From NCBI RefSeq assembly GCF_020283565.1, contig NC_060065.1, forward strand, positions 26,648,409-26,712,408: a DNA stretch of 64,000 nucleotides. The letters are read 5' to 3'. Of this stretch, positions 11,976 to 25,369 are shown one piece after another. Under the pieces are notes generated by a model that did not search any database, was not told where the DNA came from, and saw only the letters and a list, made by a program, of their open reading frames with translations. The DNA is from Trifolium pratense. Lineage: Eukaryota; Streptophyta; Magnoliopsida; Fabales; Fabaceae. The first letter of the stretch is position 1; every line of letters starts with the position of its first letter. Both the position numbers and the translations under genes were made by a program.

Positions 11976-13218
11976 ATTGTGTGACAATACTACTACTTAA
12001 AATGTAGAGTAAGAGCTATTGAAATATCAAACTTTTAAATTTGAGTTAGAATAAGTTAGTTTTTTGGTTATACCATCTATAAATACAAGAAAAAGTTGTA
12101 CACACAATCTCATGTAGTTATTGTAAAAAATTGATTAGGTTGAAAACTAAGGGACCAATGTAAGGTATATAACTCATTAATTACTCCTTGAAATAAAAAA
12201 GGAAAGTTTAAAAGGATTAGGAGGCATACATTAAGCTTTTGATCAAATTAGAATGATATATTGATTTCAAACTTTTTTCCCCAAGTCCTAAGTCGTGTAT
12301 ATGGTTTTATAGATCAAGTAAAAAGTGAAAATAAAAAATAAATACAAACATATTGGAATTATGAGAAACTAGCCTGATCATTTTCCCTCCATATCAACTT
12401 TAAATCAGAATTGAATTTGCAGATAAAGTCAAAGTTAGAGAAAAAAATTGTAGCTCCTTTAATATGGAGGTATTGTAAGGAATTGCAAAATATGGTCACA
12501 TAGGATAAGTTATTAGTATCAGTTTTCTAAGTCTGCTTGTTTTAGTAAATTTGTGGTTTAACTATCATGTTATGGCCTATGAGTAATACTTACAAGTTTA
12601 CAATGAAAAGTCATGTTTTTGGATCCATCATAAAAAAATGCAAGCTAGAGAGGAATAGAAAGATTTTTTTTGGAGCTGAGGTATTATGGTGTCTTATGGA
12701 CCATGTAATTTCTCTGGCTTTGTGGCATTTGAGAGAAATTATGTCTAACATATTGGAGCTCAATATTGATTGGATCACTATACCGCGCGGTAGTCAATAT
12801 TACTACTGCAATTGGCAATTATAAAAACTCCTATTGTGGATGCAGACTGCAATTTGAAACCTTAATGTCAATACATGTTCTAAACTCCTAATGCCGCTAA
12901 TTTCTGTTCACATAATTTTTCCTTTTCTAACTTTGTTATGGTTAGGTTTGTACTTTTATGCGATTAGTAAATATTAAGAGTATATATACACATCCAAATA
13001 GTGTATCTAACTTGTATAGTTGTTTTTTTTCTTTTGGGTGATTGCATAGTTGTATTCTATTGTAAGTGGCATATGATTTTTCTTGACTCATGTAAGAGGT
13101 ATATGAAGTCACCCAATTTTTTGAGTTTTGTACATGGAAGGATGCCACAACTAATTTAAATTTACCCTGTAGTACTATTGCATGAGCTGTGGTTTTTGTA
13201 CATGGAAGGAACTCAAGC
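11976..13218. other. AT-rich intergenic stretch, nothing recognised
   Basis: After the end of the A/C homology (about 11975, GACAGATTGATTTAGTTCG) I see no gene, repeat family or RNA. Short open frames here are not supported by codon pattern or homology. Confidence 0.6.
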
Positions 13219-13281
<63 letters not shown>

Positions 13282-13331
13282 NNNNNNNNNNNNNNNNNNN
13301 NNNNNNNNNNNNNNNNNNNNNNNNNNNNNNN
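13219..13331. repeat. (TG)n(TA)n microsatellite followed by a 50-N assembly gap
   Basis: A short TG run (13219-13228) passes into a (TA)n tract to about 13280, then 50 N characters occupy 13282-13331. The gap probably reflects collapse or failure across the TA tract; 50 may be a placeholder length. Frames translated through this tract are artefacts. Confidence 0.95.
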
Positions 13332-13413
13332 TTAAATTGGATACATAAAAATACCATAACCTATACTATAGGCTAGAGCTATCAATTGCTTACCAAAGAT
13401 ATTATCCCTAATT

Positions 13414-13549
13414 TTATGCTGGTTCAACCTTGTTTTGAGTCACAACCAATTCATTTTCAACAGTTTCCTCTCTGAACTTGTTGTATATGTCACCTTTATA
13501 AAACTTTCTAGTCCTTATCACCAAAGTTAGAGACACAAGTGCCCCAAAG
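13414..13549 (-). pseudogene. Detached C-terminal end of the nodulin-like MFS gene
   Basis: Read on the minus strand from the target duplication (13549-13541), this stretch continues the transporter frame exactly at the codon where the element at 13550-14906 breaks it. It encodes 41 further residues starting LVSLTLVIRTRKFYKGDIY and ends at a TAA at 13416-13414. The start completes the last membrane helix; the basic RTRKFYKGDIY stretch is what this family has after that helix, followed by a hydrophilic tail. Without the insertion the gene would encode about 569 residues, the usual length of nodulin-like MFS proteins. Confidence 0.85.
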
Positions 13550-14906
13550 GAGTAAACTGCCATTTTAGTCCTCGGAAGTGTCACTCGCTGTCATAAAAGT
13601 CCCTGAATCATCAAAAAATATTTTAAAGTCCCTGAATTTAATATCCATTAGTCAAAATGGTCCCTGACGTTATCTTTCTGTTTGTTTTATATGATGTGTA
13701 CCAAAATTTGACATGTTGGACCAATATGTGGCAATTTTTTATTTTAATTTTACAGCCACCTAAGCAAGCATCAAATTGAAAGTAAGCATAAAAAATTTGT
13801 AAATAAAAAAATACAACAAAATAGTAAAAAAAAACAATAGAAAGATTCATCCAAAATTCATAATAAACTCATCTTCAACCAATTATCCCTTCCGAGAATT
13901 CATCTTCTCACCCAACAAAAAACCATAACAAAAAAAATCAAATTTCTCCATATTTCACCCCCTCTTCTATTAGAACAAAACTAAATGAATAATCATATTT
14001 TCCAAAATCAACAAAAGAAGTTCAAGAGATAAAGAGAGCAGAAAGTTCAAGAAAACCAGATCTGAGATTTATTTGTTTACTTTAAACTTGTTATTGTGAT
14101 AATTAGAGAGGAGAAATGATTGACTAAAACATGGAAGAAAACTCATTCTTTACAAGCTTTGTCTAACTTTTCTAGCTCAATTGCATCTTCACAAAACAAT
14201 TTAGCAAGGTCGATAATTGGTAAAGAGGTTGTTGTTGATACAAGAACAAGGTCTTGATTTAGTGGGAGATATGTGGAACTTTTGTAATGCTTTGCTTTGC
14301 CAACTTTTACCAATTATCGACCTATTTGTTCACAACCGTCATGGGTCAATTTCCATCCTCACTCTCTCTTATCTGTTTACTTAAAACTTGTTGTTATTGT
14401 GATAATTTTTGGGGTATTTATTTGTGTCGATTTACTTTATAAGTTAGTAGATTAATGTTTCTCATATTTAAATGAATGTTCTTTTTTCCAAGTTTGAAGA
14501 TAGAGGTAGGAGTTGGTATGAATTTCTATTATTTAATCCAAAATATTTTTGAAGAAAATGGAAGGTGGGTTTGACATATTGATGCTTGATGAAGGTTTGT
14601 GAAGAAGAGAGGAGAAAGAAGATGAAGATTTGTTTTTGTTCATTTTTATTGTATTTGTTTTTATTTAGGAAATTTTGATTTTTACTATCATTTTAATTTT
14701 TGTATAGGTGTTACTGAAAATTGCCACATATTGGTCCAATGTGTCCAAATTTGGGGACAGATCATAAAAACAAACAGAAAGATAACGTCAGGGACCATTC
14801 TGACTAACGGAAGTTTGTTTCAGGGACTTTCAAATGTTTTTTGTTGTTTCAGGGACTGTTATGACAGCGAGTGACACTTTCAGGGACGAAAGTGACTGTT
14901 TACTCT
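13550..14906. mobile_element. Non-autonomous Mutator-like element inserted in the MFS gene
   Basis: A 1357-bp element with long terminal inverted repeats (about 190-200 bp): the left end reads GAGTAAACTGCCATTTTAGT and the right end, reversed, reads GAGTAAACAGTCACTTTCGT. Both are followed by GTGTCACTCGCTGTCATAA and GTCCCTGAA. A 9-bp direct repeat GCCCCAAAG flanks it (13541-13549 and 14907-14915), typical of Mutator-superfamily insertion. The ends differ by a one-base offset at the junction, so the exact boundary is uncertain by a base. No transposase reading frame is present in the ~960-bp interior. Confidence 0.88.
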
Positions 14907-16489
14907 GCCCCAAAGAGACTAACAGCAGTGATTATAATGAAAGCCAATTTATAGCACTCACTTCCATTGCAATTCAACTCGTCCCCTTCCTTCCTCTTTA
15001 ATCCTAATATTGCCATTTGTCTTGTAGCTTCCTTGTCATACAAATAACCAGCAACCCTTACACTTAACAAGCATGACCCAATTGGACTTGCTATTGACCC
15101 AACATTGTACAATGTTGAGTAATATTTAAGACCAAATAGTTCAGATATGATTGAAAATAGTACTGGCCAATTTGCTCCAAAGCAAAAACCAATAATAATT
15201 GATGCTACATAAAGACCATTTGGAACATCAAATGCAATTAGAAGGTGACCAAAACAAGACAATATAAGGATTGATGTAAGCATTAGAGGCCTAGGTAGTT
15301 TTAACTTGGTTATGATAAATTCTGAGATAACCCTTTGTGTAACTTTACCTAGATAGATCCATATTGCCATTAGGGACACAAATGTGGTTATACTATGTGC
15401 AGGATATCCTAGAGATAATCCAATCTGACTCAAGTTATTTACCACAGTAAGAGTTCCACCAAGTCCACAAATTGTGGCTACAAAAAGAGTCAACATGTCA
15501 AGGCTGAAAATGGCTTGAAGTATTGTATGATCTTCACTTCTAGAAGGGGGAATTTGTATGTTTTGATTTTGAATAGTCTCTCCTCTAGCTTGTGGATTCT
15601 TTTCTAGATTTGGTGGCATCTGTGTAGCTATATTTGAACCGTCTCCGTTTTTGTTCTTCAAAATCCTTTGTTCTTCCATAATAACAACAATAAGAGGCAG
15701 GATGATGAGCAAGAGAAACATCACAGTAGAAGTGACATAATACTCACTTTTTGTGAATTTGAAACATTTTTGCACTATGATCATAATCATGAGGAACCCT
15801 GCAAGGATAGGTGTCATGTAAAGGAAATTATAGAAAGCATTGGAATCATTTGGTTGTTCAGCCATCTTATGGTGTTTAATCACCGGCATAAAAACAAAAG
15901 TTACAGCAGTTGGTAACCAAGCCATAAGCAAAATTAAAGATTCTGAGTCATTTCCATAAAAAGCATAGTATAGTTGAGTGATGATAGCTCCACTCAAACC
16001 AAGATAACCACTCAAAAGACCTATAACAACACCTCTACTACCAGGGAAGTTCTTTACACTTGTGACTAAAGCACCAGTGTTGGTTGAACAATGAGAATTT
16101 GCTCCAATGAATATGTATAAACACATATTCCATATTGGTGGTTTAGGAATTTTTCTTATGACTGCAAGCCATATCATGAAATAGCCAAAAAAGTTGAGAA
16201 TTCCACCAATTGTTAAGACAACCCAAGGGGGTGTAATTTCATTGAGTAGGCCTGAAAGAATGCCTATGTTAGATCCTAAGTCTTTGAAGAAGCTTAAGAG
16301 AGTAAGAGTGGATTGGTCATAGCCCAAAACTGATTTTATTTCTCTTGAATATAAGCCAAACATGTAGCTTGCTCCAGATACTGACATGATCATAAATGAT
16401 GAAAACACCATAAACCACCTTCCTGTTAGGACTTGGAGGGTGAAGATTTTAGTGTTTTTCGAACCATGGTGCTTTCCTGAAAATACCAT
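14900..16489 (-). pseudogene. Nodulin-like MFS transporter, C-terminus truncated by insertion
   Basis: A single 529-codon frame from ATG at 16489. The N-terminal half is the Nodulin-like domain (PF06813 type): TGRWFMVFSSF, then GLYSREIKSVLGYDQSTL, FFKDLGSNIG, NFFGYFMIW, IPKPPIWNMCLYIFIGANS, NTGALVTSVKNFPGSRGVVI and QLYYAFYGND. It is followed by a hydrophilic loop (about 285-325) and an MFS half. Family members are plant membrane proteins with about 12 helices; substrates are mostly unproven. The frame stays open for 528 codons, then enters the Mutator-like element, which adds one codon (GAG) and a TAA stop. The lost part is the end of the last helix plus a ~30-residue cytosolic tail, found intact at 13414-13540. 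The product is probably unstable or altered; expression is unknown. The name 'nodulin-like' does not imply a role in nodules. Confidence 0.9.
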
Positions 16490-16767
16490 TTTTCTTTTTC
16501 TCTTTTGCTTTCCACACCGTCACAGGACTTTCTATCGTTTGAACCACACATGTCGTGCACGCATAAGACGAATTTGGAAGTCCCAAATCAGAACAAATGA
16601 CCTGTCCAGGTGCATTTATCTCCAAGGTGGAGATTTTCTCCTGCAGACGTAAATGAAATAACATAAATATGTGATTAAGAGTAAATTGATACACATAGAA
16701 TAAGATTAAGAGTATACTTAACTATATCTTCTCTAGTTAAAACATCAAATTTTATCACTTTTATACG
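16490..16767. other. 5' flank of the MFS gene
   Basis: This holds the upstream (minus-strand) leader of the transporter gene. I see no convincing TATA box or upstream coding exon. The next feature upstream is a hAT element inserted about 280 bases from the start codon. Confidence 0.5.
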
Positions 16768-17311
16768 CAGGGACGGATCCAGGAATCTATAAAACGGGGG
16801 GCCGGAATAATTAAATAATAAATATTAAATAAATCATAATCATAATTATAATAGTACTTAAATATATTCAATAAAAAATAAAAAATACATTACATTGTTT
16901 ATCTAAATTGTACACGATATTGCTCTATATCATAAAATTCATCAACAACTGAATCTGTATTAATTAGTTTGAAATTCATTTTCTATCTTGTTTCTCAACC
17001 TAATTTTCACAATCTTCATAGCAGAAAATAATCTCTCACTTATAGCAAACAATCAGAACTAACTTAATCGAATTTCGACTTTAATAGTGTCTAATACATA
17101 TTATCAAAATATTTTAAAGTAGTAAATTGTTACAATTACTATGTTGTGGGTGCATGATTTGCGCCAATCAGTCGTTACTAATCTTTTAACACATCTCTCA
17201 AATATTAATTTATGTGTACATATATATCAGGAACAAGTATATGAAAGAAAAAAAATATGACAAGAGGGGGGGGCCTCAGCCCCTACTTGCCCCCCCTTAT
17301 GTCCGTCCCTG
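16768..17311 (-). mobile_element. hAT element, 544 bp, copy 1 (transposase tail remnant)
   Basis: The ends are CAGGGACGGATCC...GGACGGACATAAG (right end reversed CAGGGACGGACATAAG), flanked by a perfect 8-bp duplication TTTATACG (16760-16767 and 17312-17319), as expected for hAT. On the minus strand (about 17052-16970) it encodes a short frame ending SERLFSAMKIVKIRLRNKIE plus a few residues and a stop. This is the start of the C-terminal hAT dimerisation region (consensus ERSFSAMK.IKTRLRN). It is therefore an internal-deletion derivative of an autonomous element, not a random MITE. It is identical by eye over its full length to the copy at 27132. Confidence 0.92.
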
Positions 17312-17509
17312 TTTATACGACCAGATGACACATTGTGCTCTGTAGTGAGGTCATGATCATCCATGGAATTTGGTAACCTTGCACTCCACATAAATTTCAA
17401 GCAGCCTATTCATTTGAAAAGTATTAATAAGATTGCAGACAGAATGGGCTCAAAGAACAAGTGAGTAAATGATGCAACACATATTGTCTGTCTAAAGCTA
17501 GACTTGTAT
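17312..17509. other. Unassigned spacer upstream of copy B
   Basis: This is sequence between the hAT target duplication and the start of the A/B homology. No gene or repeat is recognised. Confidence 0.4.
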
Positions 17510-19018
17510 ATTTGCTACTTTACTCTAGATTGCATGGATAGTGGATACATGTATGAAACATACGCAGCTATACAGTTTCTGGAATGGATACGGGAGGATA
17601 TATTATATATAGCCATTAAAAAAAAAAAAAATATTTAAAAAGAAAAAAAAATTATGGGTATTTCTAACTTGTGCCCTAAGCCCCTAAGGGCACATGTAAA
17701 GGAACCCAAAAGTAAAAAATTTGCGTTGAAAAAAATAAATAAAACTTTTAAAAAGTAGAATGCACGAGTTTTAGGTCAGATATTTCTAAATTGAGTTTCT
17801 TGACATGTGCTGTTACAGCGAGTTAGCCGTCTCCCTTTTTAATTAACATTCTAACTCAATGTCCTAATTAAATTTCATAAAATAAATCAAGAGACAAAAA
17901 TACAAAATATGATATAATTTGATAAGTACTATGAAGTAGCAATTGTTTCAGTTAATAGCAAGCTGAACAAATCAGCAGTAAAACAGGACATGTATGAAGA
18001 AATAAAATATTATGCCAAAGATGAACCAAATCACAGGAAGAAAAAATTTTTGAAAACGGAAATTCATAATAATACCTTCAAAAACCTTCGGCGCAGTGAT
18101 AAGCTACGCTCCAAAGGTACGTCGTAGGAAGGGCCTGAAGTTAAAACTCTGTCCGAAAGAACTAATTTCACTCCCAACAAATTTCAGGAAAAAAGATGGA
18201 GAAAAAAAGTATATATTCATTAACGTCATGTGATCATAGAATCTGTCATTCAACATTAAGATTCGATTCCTTAAAAAAAAAAAATTAAGATTCGGTAGAA
18301 ATCTCTAATTGATTTGAGTGACTCAATAGTGAATAGCTAAAATTTCAATTTCATTGAAACCCTAAATATTTGATTTTAACCCAAAATTTTAATTGCCTAA
18401 TTGAATTGAAACCCAAAAAGAATTTGAATTTGCATATTTAATGAATTTGAATTGTGCAGATATTAAGAAAAACTACTGTACACCAAAACGCAATATTGAT
18501 CGGTATTTATGGATAAAAATTCAAAACGCAATATTTCAACACAGCGGGCTAAGTGTTTTTTCCCCAAATTTTCATTTTCACAATCTCATTGCAAATTCTC
18601 AAAATTTCTCTATTCCTATCGATTATACCTTCAATTGATTCCTTCTTCAATGAATTTCACGCTCGTCCATCAATCGCGACCTACAAAACTTTCAAAACCC
18701 TCATAATCGTCCGGTTCTTCTCTACTCAGTACTCACGAACCAAGAACCTGTTCTTCTCTATTCCTTTCCTATTTCCAAATTTCTCTAACGCGACGCAAGA
18801 ATCCCTTCAAGACTCATAAACGCTTGAAACCCTAAAGTTTTGAAACGCTACGAAGGTACTTGCGATTCACAATGTATATTTACTTTTGAAACCCTAAATT
18901 TTCTTTTTTCCCATTATTGATATAATAATTGCTCTTTATTATTGTATTGACCTAAATTTTATCTTAATTTTCTTCTTGTTCTTGTATGCGATTATTGACC
19001 TAAATTTTATCTTAATTT

Positions 19019-19052
<34 letters not shown>

Positions 19053-19521
19053 ATGCCATCGATTATTATAGTTTCGACACACACACACACAACATGTTTG
19101 ATGAAATGTTTCATTGGAATCACCCATACATTCATCTCCTATTTATCGATACCCATTTCCCAGAATCCAATTATTGTGTTGTGTGAAACAATGTATTCGA
19201 TGAAATGTTCCATTGCATCACACACGTTTATTTCTAAATTTTTCTAGAGGTAGTTCAATTCTCGTGTTGTCACTTGTCACACAATCACATAGAAAATCTG
19301 TTTCTAGCCCATTCATTTTCTAAGCAGGTTCACCCCTTTTTGACAACCAAATGTCATAATTTGATTTTTTGTAGTTTTCTATTTTAAGTTTTGATGTGCT
19401 CTTAGTATTGACAACCTGTGCATACCCAGGAACTGAATCAAGACAATGAGTGCATTTTCTATGTTTTAAATTTCATTGAGTAACTACTCCTGTTCTCTTG
19501 TACAGAAAAAAGAACACAATT

Positions 19522-19647
19522 ATGGTGCAGTTGCAGAGGCATATTTTTTCGATTCTTCGTTCTAATCTTAAGAGAGTGGAGCATACCAATAGTTCGGCTA
19601 CAAACCTTGTAATCTATCGCTTTGGTTCTTCTCTTTCACAAGGTTAA
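19522..19647 (+). CDS. Short ORF or first exon, copy B of the 5661 ORF
   Basis: The same 41-codon frame as at 5661-5786, with two visible replacements (Cys14 to Ser, Asp36 to Gly). Preservation of the frame only shows that the duplication is recent; it does not prove translation. No family is recognised. Confidence 0.22.
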   Translation: MVQLQRHIFSILRSNLKRVEHTNSSATNLVIYRFGSSLSQG

Positions 19648-20099
19648 AAATGTTTCTTCTATTCCTATTTTTTATATTTTTTAAATTTTCTAGTCACAAG
19701 TTACTCACGTTTGCAAGGTTTATTAAGAACATTTTTTTTGGGTATTGTAGATTAGTTACAGAGCCAATGGTCAACAAGTTTGCCAAGTATCTTGAGGCCT
19801 TTTTATCATTGTTTTCAATATCAGGTAAATTCTTGTTTCAAATGCACCATTATCACTGATGTATTCATGTTTCAACAAATCATCATTGTTCTGTGATAAG
19901 CAATCTAGTACTAAGTGTTCCGTGATATTTATAATGTCAAAATTTACAAGAAAAGTACATGATGCACACTTTATTTATAATGTAAAAGTTTACAATGCTT
20001 TAACTGCATTATGAGTGTGAATTTGTATTCACAATATAAGGATGGTATCTACTGAGTTTTTATGACTTGAATGCAATTCTATACTGCAAGATAAAATAT

Positions 20100-22340
20100 G
20101 AGCCTAAATTTTGAGACTATTGGCTTCCTCGGATGACACGAAAGTAATAGATGAATATTATTAGTTATATAAATAAACTGTTGCTAGTATTTGGAAGCAA
20201 CTGTTGCTAGTATTTGGAATCCTCATTGACCGTAAAAAACATTATGAACTCTTTACTCATAATGTAAAAGTTGTCTGATGCCTTCGATGCGATATTGATA
20301 TGAATTGAATTTGATTCCTTCATAATATAAGGGATGGATTATTGGATGCCGCGATGACCCGAAAGGAATCAATGAATATTATTTGTTATATAAATTGTTG
20401 CTTGTATTCAGATGCCTCATTGACCGTAAAAAAAACATTATGAACTCTTTACTCCCAATGTAAAAGTAGCCTGATGCCTTCGATGTGATATTGATATGAA
20501 TTGAATTTGATTCATTCATAATATAAGGGATGGATTATTGGATGCCTCAATGAACCGATGGGAATCAATGAATATTATTTGTTATATAAATTGTTGCTAG
20601 TATTTGGATTTCTTATTGACCCTAAAGAAACATTATGAAATCTTTACTCGAAATTTGAAAGTTGCATGATGCCTTCAATGCAATGTTGATGTGAATTGAA
20701 TTTGACCCTAAGGGATGGATTATTGCATGCCACGATGACCTGAAACGAATCACGAATATTATTTATTCCATAAAATGTTGTTAGTATTTGGATGCCTAGT
20801 TGACCCTAAAGAAACATAATGAACACTATCTTCACAATATTAATGTTGTATGATGCCCTTCAATGTGATATTGATATAAATTGAATTTTATTCATTCATA
20901 ATATAAGAGATGGATTGGTTGAGATATAATGACCCTAAATGCAATTTTATATTTGTATTATAAATGTTTCAATTATTTGGATGCTTCGACAACTCTAAAG
21001 GAAGCATTGTCAATTTACTTATAATTTAAAAGTTGCCTGATGCCTTCCTTCAGTGTTATATTATATGAATTGAATTTTATTCATTCATAATAGAAGAGAT
21101 GTGTATTTGTTGTGACTTAATGACCCTGAATACAAATATAGACGGAGAGTGCAAAAATTGCCGCTGTGAGATGGAATGAATATTATGGGATGCCTCAATG
21201 ACCCAAACTGAATTATGGATATTATTTGTTCTATAAATGTTTCAAGTAATTGGATGCTTTGATGTTCCTAAAGAAAACATTGTGAACACTATCTTAAATG
21301 GTATTTTGATATGTGAAATTTTACTCCTTTAAAATATAATAACAGATGAATCTATTGTGCTTTGATGATTCTTACGACAATCCTAGATTGACAATTGTCG
21401 CTTGAAATAGAACACGAGATGTCTTGATGATTTGAAACGAGTCATTTATATTATTTGTTCCATGAATTTTTGAAATGTTGGTATGCCTCATTGACCCTAA
21501 AGGAAACATGAATATCTTACTCATAATGTAAAAGTCAGATGCTGAGAAACATAATTTGCTCCATTTTATAGCTATTGGGAAGTCTCGATGACTGGGATGG
21601 AATCCAAGCATTACTGGTTCAATTAATTTTGTAAGTGTTGGCTCCGTAGACGACCCTCTAAACGAAGCATTGTGAATATTTTACTCAAAAGTCGGATGAT
21701 GACTTGATATGAATTTTTATTCATAATGTAATGGATGATATCTATTGTAAGCTTTTATGATTCTAAACACAATTCTTGACTGTGACTTGTCCCTATGAGA
21801 TAGGATCATATTCCATGATATTAGAAAGGGATGGTATATATGAGCCTAATAACCCTGAGTTTGATTGCAGGAATCAATAAATATTTTTTGCTTCTTGAGT
21901 TTTGTAAGTATTGGGATGCCTTGATGACCATTGAAGAAACTACACAATGAACACTTTATTCATAATGGGAAAGCTTGATGACGCCTAAACATTAATTTGA
22001 ATATTAATTTTTAATCATTACAACATTAAGAATGATATATTGTGTTTTTATAATCCTAAATGTAATTATGTATTGTGAATTGCCATTGTAAGATACAATA
22101 TGCTTTCTTAATCTAACTATGGGGTGGTATATATGCATGAGTTTAATAACCCCAACTTCAACTGAAAGATGAACATACTTTGCTCAATGATTTTTTTGAA
22201 TAGCGAAATGTGTTGATGACCCTAAAATCTTAGATGAAGCCTTAGTGTGATAGTTGAAGGATGACAATAATCCCACTTTAATATGGATATGTGTTCATAA
22301 TATAAAGGATGATATCTATTGTACGATTGTAAATAAACTT
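20100..22340. repeat. Tandem array of copy B, mostly old diverged units
   Basis: Three well-conserved units (about 20219, 20410, 20600) are followed by at least six strongly diverged ones (markers near 20798, 20980, 21190, 21480, 21920, 22210) that keep GGATGCCT..TGACCCTAAA and a GATGCCTTCAATG-like block. Most have lost the perfect hairpin. This is the probable ancestral state of the array that expanded in copy A. Confidence 0.7.
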
Positions 22341-23412
22341 TAATATCTAAATGCAACTATTATATAACGTGATTTGCAGATACAATGATATCCAAATGTA
22401 CTTATGTTGTAGAAGGATGCCTGATCTGCATGTTGAAGATCAATGGAGGAAATTCTCATAACTATGATGGTTTAGAGGTCGAGGATCTCTGCTACAACGA
22501 ATATAATTGCCCCTTAAAAAGAGGACGATTAGGAGGATAACACTGAAAAAGGTTGCTAGCCTTTCTGCTCCAAAGTAACAAAATATGTATTTGTAAGTAA
22601 GAAAATATCATACTTTCACTTTCAATGTCTGGGGGTATTCAATTCTGGTTTTAGAGAGGCTGATGTTGTCATGTAATTGCCCAAATCTTTGTAACTGAGC
22701 ATGTTGTCTACTGTTGGATATGTCGTGTTTCCCTTGATATTTGATTTGATAACATTGTCCTTGTTATACTTCATTTGCTTTTCTATTTATATTAAATACT
22801 CGAAAGTATTATTGTTTAATTACACACTGCACTGCCCAAATTGTTGAATGTGTGATCTAAATAAGTTTAATCTTTTCTGCTATTGATTGAAAAAAAAGTT
22901 CTTGGTGAGTCTACAAGTGATAACATTGACATAGGATTTACATTCATAGTAGTTTGTCAACCTTTTAGATTTATTATGGTCAATTGGCCCTGAGATTGAG
23001 ACTGTGGTGGGAACACTGATGTTTTGGTTGCATGATAAGAATTTTGTGGGAAGAATAACAGATGCAAGGAACTTTGTCAAGGAGATAAAATCATATATCA
23101 AAGGTTTTTTATTTGTTTCTACTCATGTTTTAGGTTGTAAGTGAATGTAGAAACAAATTTTTATTTTTGCCAACTCTTTTCATGGAGATAAACCATATAT
23201 TAAGGTTTTTATATTACTACTTTTTTTCCTGTATGGTGTTGAACCAGTTGAAGTGCAGTTCTGGATATGGACGAAAGGCATCTGATCTTACCATTATGTA
23301 TGTGTCATTTTGGCTTTTGGCCTTATATTGCTATTTTAGTGTGTATAAATTTTATTATTGTATTAAGTAGATATTAGAAGCCAAGAAATTAATCTAAGCT
23401 TCATTTATAATA

Positions 23413-23603
23413 GGGTTAAATAAGCTTTTGGTCCCTCTAAAATTTTGAAATTTTGCTTTTAGTCCCTGTACAATAAAATTAAAATTACAGGGACCAAATG
23501 TACAAACAGTGATATTTAGAAGGACTATAAAGTGCAATTTTATTTTACAGGGACTAAAAACAAAATTCTAAAATTTTAGAGGGACTAAAAACATACTTAA
23601 CCC
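23413..23603. mobile_element. Mutator-like MITE, copy B (191 bp, complete)
   Basis: Terminal inverted repeats GGGTTAAATAAGCTTTTGGT and, reversed from the right end, GGGTTAAGTATGTTTTTAGT, with inner GTCCCT motifs. The 9-bp duplication TTTATAATA lies at 23404-23412 and 23604-23612. It is the complete form of the elements at 10245 and 25370. Confidence 0.85.
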
Positions 23604-25369
23604 TTTATAATATTACATGTTTGATTGGTCTTTTGTCACCACTAAGCAAATTTTCCCCATCCGAAACAAATATTTTTCTACAAATTGTGGGAACAACTCT
23701 TAATATTTATCTTTGTTACATTCTATAATTCTACTGCTTTTCAGCTAGGTATTTGGTGTAGAACCAACTGAAAGTGAAGTTCTGTATATTTGTTCTTTTG
23801 TCTACAGTCCTCTATATAGCTAATTAAGTGTGTGTAAATATTATGCTCTATTGCTGTGTGGATTTAAGATTAGAAGTTATGACATCCAAATACCCATTTT
23901 TAATATTCAATCAGTGTATCAGATTATGTAGATGTACCTTATTACATATGATAAACAAGAGAATTGGGACGCATCCAACTTGAATATGGGAAAATGAAAA
24001 CTTGGTGAAGGGACTTGTGCAGAGATGTACTAATTGGACAGAACCTGAAGACCGCAGCTACAAAGTCAATAGTGCCTCAATTTGAATTTGATTCATTCCA
24101 AATATATGAGATGGATTATTGAATGCCTCAATGACACGAAAGGAATCAATGAATATTATTTGTTATATAAATTGTTGCTATTATTTGGATGTCTTGTTGA
24201 CCCTAAAGAAACATTATGAAATCTTTACTCAATATTTGAAAGTTGCATGATGCCTTCAATGCGATGTTGATGTGAATTGAATTTGACCCTTAGGGATGGA
24301 TTATTTAATGCCACGATGACCTGAAACGAATCACAAATATTATTTATTCCATAAAATGTTGTTAGTATTAAGGATGATATCTATTGTATGCTTATAAACT
24401 TCAGTATCTAAATGCAACTACTATGTAAAGTGATTTGCAGATACAATGTTATCAAGTGTGTTGGATTAGCCTATGAACTGAAGTACTTATGTTGTAGAAG
24501 GATGCCTGATTTGCATGTTGGAGATCAATGGAGGAAATTCTCATAACTATGAAGGCTTAGAGGTCAAGGATCTCTACTACAACGAATATAATTGTCCCGT
24601 GAAAATGAGGACGGTACGGAGGATAACACTGAAAAAGGTTGCTAGCCTTTCTGCCCCAAAGTAACAAAATATGAATTTTTAGGTAAGAAAATATCATACT
24701 TTCACTTTCAATGTCTGGGGTATTCAATTATGCTTTTAGAGAGGCTTATATCGTCATGTAATTGCCCAAATCTTTGTAGCTAAGCATGTTGTCCACTGTT
24801 GGATATGTCCTGTTTCCCTTGATATTTGATTTGATAACATGTTCTATTTCTATTAAATACTTGAAAGTATAATTGTCTAGTTACACACTGCACTGCCCAA
24901 ATTGTTGAATGTGTGATCTAAATAAGTTTAATCTTTTCTGCCAATGATTGAAAAGAAAGTGCTTATTGATTCTACAAGTGATAAGTGATAACATTGACAT
25001 AGGATTTATATTCATGGTAGTTTGTTAACCTTTTAGATTTATTATGAGACAATTGGCCCTGAGATTGAGACTGTGGTGGGAACATTGTTGTTTTGTTTGC
25101 AGGATAATAATTTTGGGGGTAAAAGAATAACAGATGCAAGGAACTTTGTCAAGGAGATAAAATCATATATCAAAGGTTTTTTATTTGTTTCTGCTCATGT
25201 TTTAGGTTGTAAGTGAATGTAGAAACAAGTTTTAATTTTTATTTTTGCCAGTTCTGGATATGGACGAAAGGCATCTGATCTTACCACTATGTATGTGTCT
25301 TTTTGGCTTTTGATCTTCTATTGCTATTTTACTATTGCTATTGCTATCTTTTGGTCTTCATTTATAATA

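Larger units (their letters stand above)
17510..24077 (+). repeat. Duplicated segment, copy B
   Basis: This is collinear with copy A from the ACTCTAGATTGCATGG landmark (17522, matching 3631) through the telo-box leader (AAACCCTAA at 18358, 18827, 18889), a longer (GTT)n tract (about 19020-19050), the 41-codon ORF (19522-19647) and the first array units. It then keeps about 1.5 kb of old, diverged ~190-bp units (20780-22310) that A lacks, the exon-like block at 22420-22575 and the 191-bp MITE. It ends abruptly at GTCAATAGTGCC (24077), where copy C begins in the middle of an array unit. At the putative leader-intron donor, B reads AAT|GTATAT where A reads AAG|GTATAT. Confidence 0.8.

Noticed and set aside
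13175..13376. Frames encoding Ile-Tyr repeats on both strands
   Set aside because: They are translations of the (TA)n tract and the N gap.
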